DNA from: Mesorhizobium zhangyense
Lineage (GTDB): Bacteria > Pseudomonadota > Alphaproteobacteria > Rhizobiales > Rhizobiaceae
Length of the DNA stretch: 64,000 bases
Direction: 5' to 3'
Assembly (NCBI RefSeq): GCF_011045115.1
Contig: NZ_JAAKZG010000018.1
Coordinates: 19,457 to 83,456 of the forward strand
Shown: positions 62,179-64,000 of the stretch, piece by piece
How the letters are laid out: each line of letters starts with the position of its first letter
Position numbering within the stretch: position 1 is the first letter of the stretch
Position numbers and translations under genes: made by a program
Notes under the pieces: model-generated
What the model was told of the DNA's origin: nothing
The model's input: only the letters and a program-made list of their open reading frames with translations
The model's database searches: none

Positions 62179-62661
62179 TCAGATGTCGTGCAGGCGGATG
62201 TTGCCCAGCATCTTCTGAAGCGTGGCGATCAGAGCCGCGTATTCGGCATCGTCGATGCCGTCGAACATTGCTTCGAAAGCGTCGTGCATCGCCGGCCAAG
62301 CGCGGTTGAACTCGGCGCGGCCATCATCGGTCAGGAACACTTTTCGCACACGGCTGTCATTTTCGGGCGCTTCGCGCCGCACCAGCCCCTGCGCCTCCAG
62401 CGCGTCGAGCGTCCGGCTCATCGTCGACTGCTCGATCACAGTGTAAACCGCGAGGTCGTTGACGGTAACGCCGTCGGTGACCGACAGCACAGCCAGTGCC
62501 CGCACCTGCGCCACCGTCAACTGCTGCTTGCGCAAATCGTCGCGCAAGGTGGCGTTGTAGCGGCCCATGATGCGGTTCATCAGATAGGGCGCGAATTGCT
62601 GCAGGCCGATCTGGCCCAGTGTCGATATGCGCGGTTTCTTTTCCGCAGCTTTCTGGTCCAT
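62179..62661 (-). CDS. MarR-family transcriptional regulator
   Basis: About 160 residues, ATG 62661 with CGGAG seven to eight bases upstream; a longer start at 62682 is possible. The winged HTH is VTVNDLAVYTVIEQSTMSRT, LDALEAQGLVRREAPENDSR with the wing VRKVFLTDDGRAEF. It sits between the formamidase-like gene and iorA in the same direction and is therefore likely the local regulator of aromatic amino acid catabolism. The palindrome TGCAAATGCA over the operon promoter (63563-63572) is a candidate site. Confidence 0.88.
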   Translation of the reverse strand: MDQKAAEKKPRISTLGQIGLQQFAPYLMNRIMGRYNATLRDDLRKQQLTVAQVRALAVLSVTDGVTVNDLAVYTVIEQSTMSRTLDALEAQGLVRREAPENDSRVRKVFLTDDGRAEFNRAWPAMHDAFEAMFDGIDDAEYAALIATLQKMLGNIRLHDI

Positions 62662-62697
62662 CAGCCGATCTCCGCCTGCCATGCAGCGGCCCCTCGC

Positions 62698-63489
62698 TCA
62701 GGCCTTGGGGACAAGGGCGAGAACGCGCGTCGGGCTGCCGGTGCCGCTCTTGATCTTCAGGGGAGCGGCGATCAGGATCGCGCCCTTGGGCGGCAGGCGG
62801 TCGAGATTGCACAGGCTGGCGAGGCCGTAGCGATTGGCCTTGTGCATCAGGCTGTGCGCCGGGAATGGCGGTTCCATCCCACCGGCCTGGCCTGCATCCG
62901 TGCCGATCGTCTCGCTGCCCCAGCCGATCGCGCCGGTCGAGATGATGTATTCGATCGCTTCGGCTGTCGGTCCGGGCGTGTGCGGGCCGGTCTCGTTGGC
63001 GTTGAGAAAATCGGCTTCGGAGCCGTTGCGCTTGTACCAGTCGGTGCGCATTACAACCCATTCGCCGGGGCGGATCGCGCCGTGCTTGGCCTCCCAGGCT
63101 TTCACGAGTTCGGCCGTCAGCAGGAAGTCGTGGTTTTCGGCCACTTCCTTCGAACAGTCGATGACATTGACGGGTGCGACGAAATTTTTGGCGGGAATGG
63201 TGTCGGTCGCACCGTCGGCAAAATCCTTGCCGGTGATCCAGTGCTTGGGCGCATCGAAATGCGTGCCCGAATGTTCGCCGACCTTCAGCCAGTTCCAGGC
63301 CCACCAGGGGCCGTTCTTGTCATAGGCGGAGATTTCGTGGATTTCGATCTTAGGCGTGTCGACCGCCAGTTCGGGCGGTAGCTTCAACAAAGGCGTTTCG
63401 GGGCCGAGCACTGCGGCCAGGTCCACCACCTCGACATTGCCTGAAAGAAGCAGCTCGGCCAACTCGCCGAGAACGGCACTCGTACCCAT
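62698..63489 (-). CDS. Cyclase-family amidohydrolase, kynurenine formamidase-like
   Basis: About 263 residues. The metal-binding motif HSGTHFDAPKHWITG is present near residue 72, preceded by the VVDLAAVLGPETPLLKLPPE opening typical of the cyclase family (KynB, isatin hydrolase). The C-terminal ALIPK-like end is present (VLALVPKA). I choose ATG 63489, six bases after GGGAGA; ATG 63495 or 63537 are alternatives. KynB hydrolyses N-formylkynurenine; this longer form could instead open isatin or a related lactam. First gene of the operon. Confidence 0.82.
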   Translation of the reverse strand: MGTSAVLGELAELLLSGNVEVVDLAAVLGPETPLLKLPPELAVDTPKIEIHEISAYDKNGPWWAWNWLKVGEHSGTHFDAPKHWITGKDFADGATDTIPAKNFVAPVNVIDCSKEVAENHDFLLTAELVKAWEAKHGAIRPGEWVVMRTDWYKRNGSEADFLNANETGPHTPGPTAEAIEYIISTGAIGWGSETIGTDAGQAGGMEPPFPAHSLMHKANRYGLASLCNLDRLPPKGAILIAAPLKIKSGTGSPTRVLALVPKA

Positions 63490-63544
63490 CGTCATTCTCC
63501 CATTTCCTGTTCCATCCATATGGCTCGTTTCGGCCATTAATATT

Positions 63545-63573
63545 GTATTAGACGAAAACATATGCAAATGCAA
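63545..63573 (-). promoter_or_regulatory. Predicted promoter of the formamidase-MarR-ior operon with overlapping palindrome
   Basis: On the minus strand: TTGCAT (63573-63568), 17-base spacer, TAATAC (63550-63545). The -35 overlaps a TGCATTTGCA palindrome (63572-63563), a plausible site for the MarR protein. ATATGCAAATG recurs at 63833-63843. Confidence 0.5.
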
Positions 63574-63593
63574 TTATCTTAGGCCTAAAGAAA

Positions 63594-63716
63594 ATGTTTA
63601 ATGGGAGCTTGCGCAAGGCGGCGCGCGAGTTTGATGCGATCATTATCGGAACGGGCCACACGCTCTGCATGCCCCACCAATCTTGCTTCGAAAAGCTAGA
63701 ACACAGCCCGATCTGA
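63594..63716 (+). pseudogene. N-terminal stub of a FAD/NAD-dependent oxidoreductase
   Basis: ATG 63594 opens a 40-codon frame whose EFDAIIIGTGHT is the Rossmann start seen in mercuric-reductase-like flavoproteins (FDAIIIGTGQAG), after which the match is lost and a stop follows. The third glycine region is gone. The rest of the window to 64000 shows no gene. Confidence 0.45.
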
Positions 63717-64000
63717 GTGAAAAGATCTGCCCGGCGGCGCAGTGAAGACACTGGAGTTCACCGAGCCGCTTTCCGTCATGATCTTGGCGCGATGGAGTTG
63801 AGCTTGTTTGTCGGTTCCGGATTCTCCAAGAAATATGCAAATGAATTAACGTTGGGATTGTTGTTTCCGGGGCATAAGGGGCAGCCGAGGTTCGGTGTGC
63901 TCGCATCGCGCCCGGGAGTCCTTGCGCTGCCTCGGCGGACGGTAATCGTGCAAAAAGGTTCAGCCCGACGTTTCCCTACAAGGAAGTCCGGGGGTTCTGT

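Noticed and set aside
61858..63381. A 507-codon plus-strand open frame opposite iorA, MarR and the formamidase-like gene
   Set aside because: It crosses three oppositely coded, convincing genes and has no recognisable domain.
1..64000. CRISPR arrays, rRNA, tRNA genes, and complete insertion sequences
   Set aside because: I looked for regular spaced repeats, tRNA-like cloverleaf ends and transposase motifs and found none that I could support.

Overview
The window looks like an accessory or plasmid/chromid-like segment of an alphaproteobacterium of the Hyphomicrobiales (Rhizobium, Agrobacterium or Mesorhizobium type). The reasons are dense ABC-transporter operons, GC-rich codon use, an HWE-type PAS histidine kinase, a DUF1127 protein, remnants of a DUF2493/SLOG protein beside small rhizobial plasmid-type proteins, and many decayed genes. 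I saw no rRNA, tRNA or CRISPR array. The placement is inferred from protein resemblance recalled from memory; no search was run.

Layout. 1-1.3 kb: 3' end of a sugar-binding protein gene and an excisionase-like HTH protein. 1.8-9.3 kb: a divergent TetR gene and a seven-gene operon: a complete branched-chain-amino-acid-type ABC transporter (binding protein, two permeases, two ATPases), a cofactor-free 2,4-dioxygenase-like protein (HOD/AqdC family) and a FAD monooxygenase (PqsH/AqdB-like). It reads as an uptake and ring-cleavage module for an N-heteroaromatic such as a 4-quinolone. Two matching 13-bp palindromes flank its predicted promoter. 9.4-13 kb: decayed regulators, a MarR protein, a SnoaL-like protein and a frameshifted NmrA-like gene.

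13-32 kb: a redox and sulfur island. It holds two MsrA, one MsrB, a hydrolase-OsmC fusion, a LysR regulator, a GST with an internal deletion, CorA, RidA, a thioredoxin-like/DM13/MFS operon, a sulfite-oxidase-like molybdoenzyme with a ferredoxin-reductase-like partner, a GlcG/HbpS-like protein, an enoyl/quinone reductase, YeeE and TauE/SafE membrane proteins, and small plasmid-type genes. A bipartite motif (TATCGAAACTAT-N10-YATTGGA) occurs upstream of at least three units. 32-43 kb: SDR and AraC pair, DUF1127, a BTAD-TolB-TPR regulator, a MarR protein and F420-type reductase pair with a 35-bp dyad, a broken RTX protein, the HWE kinase, and a DUF4242-cyclase fusion.

43-58 kb: two paralogous GntR/FCD regulators bracket a dipeptide-type ABC transporter with two M20 peptidase/deacylases. 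The second regulator gene is followed by a kynureninase-like class V enzyme, a polar-amino-acid binding protein and permease without an ATPase, and a cysteine-desulfurase-like protein. The same operator (GTGATCA-N2-TGATCAC) lies before the second regulator gene and the class V gene, with a degenerate copy before the transporter, so the modules probably form one regulon. 58-63.5 kb, minus strand: a kynurenine-formamidase-like cyclase, MarR, and indolepyruvate ferredoxin oxidoreductase alpha and beta, probably one operon for aromatic amino-acid-derived 2-oxoacids. Fragments of a serine recombinase and a FAD oxidoreductase flank this last block.
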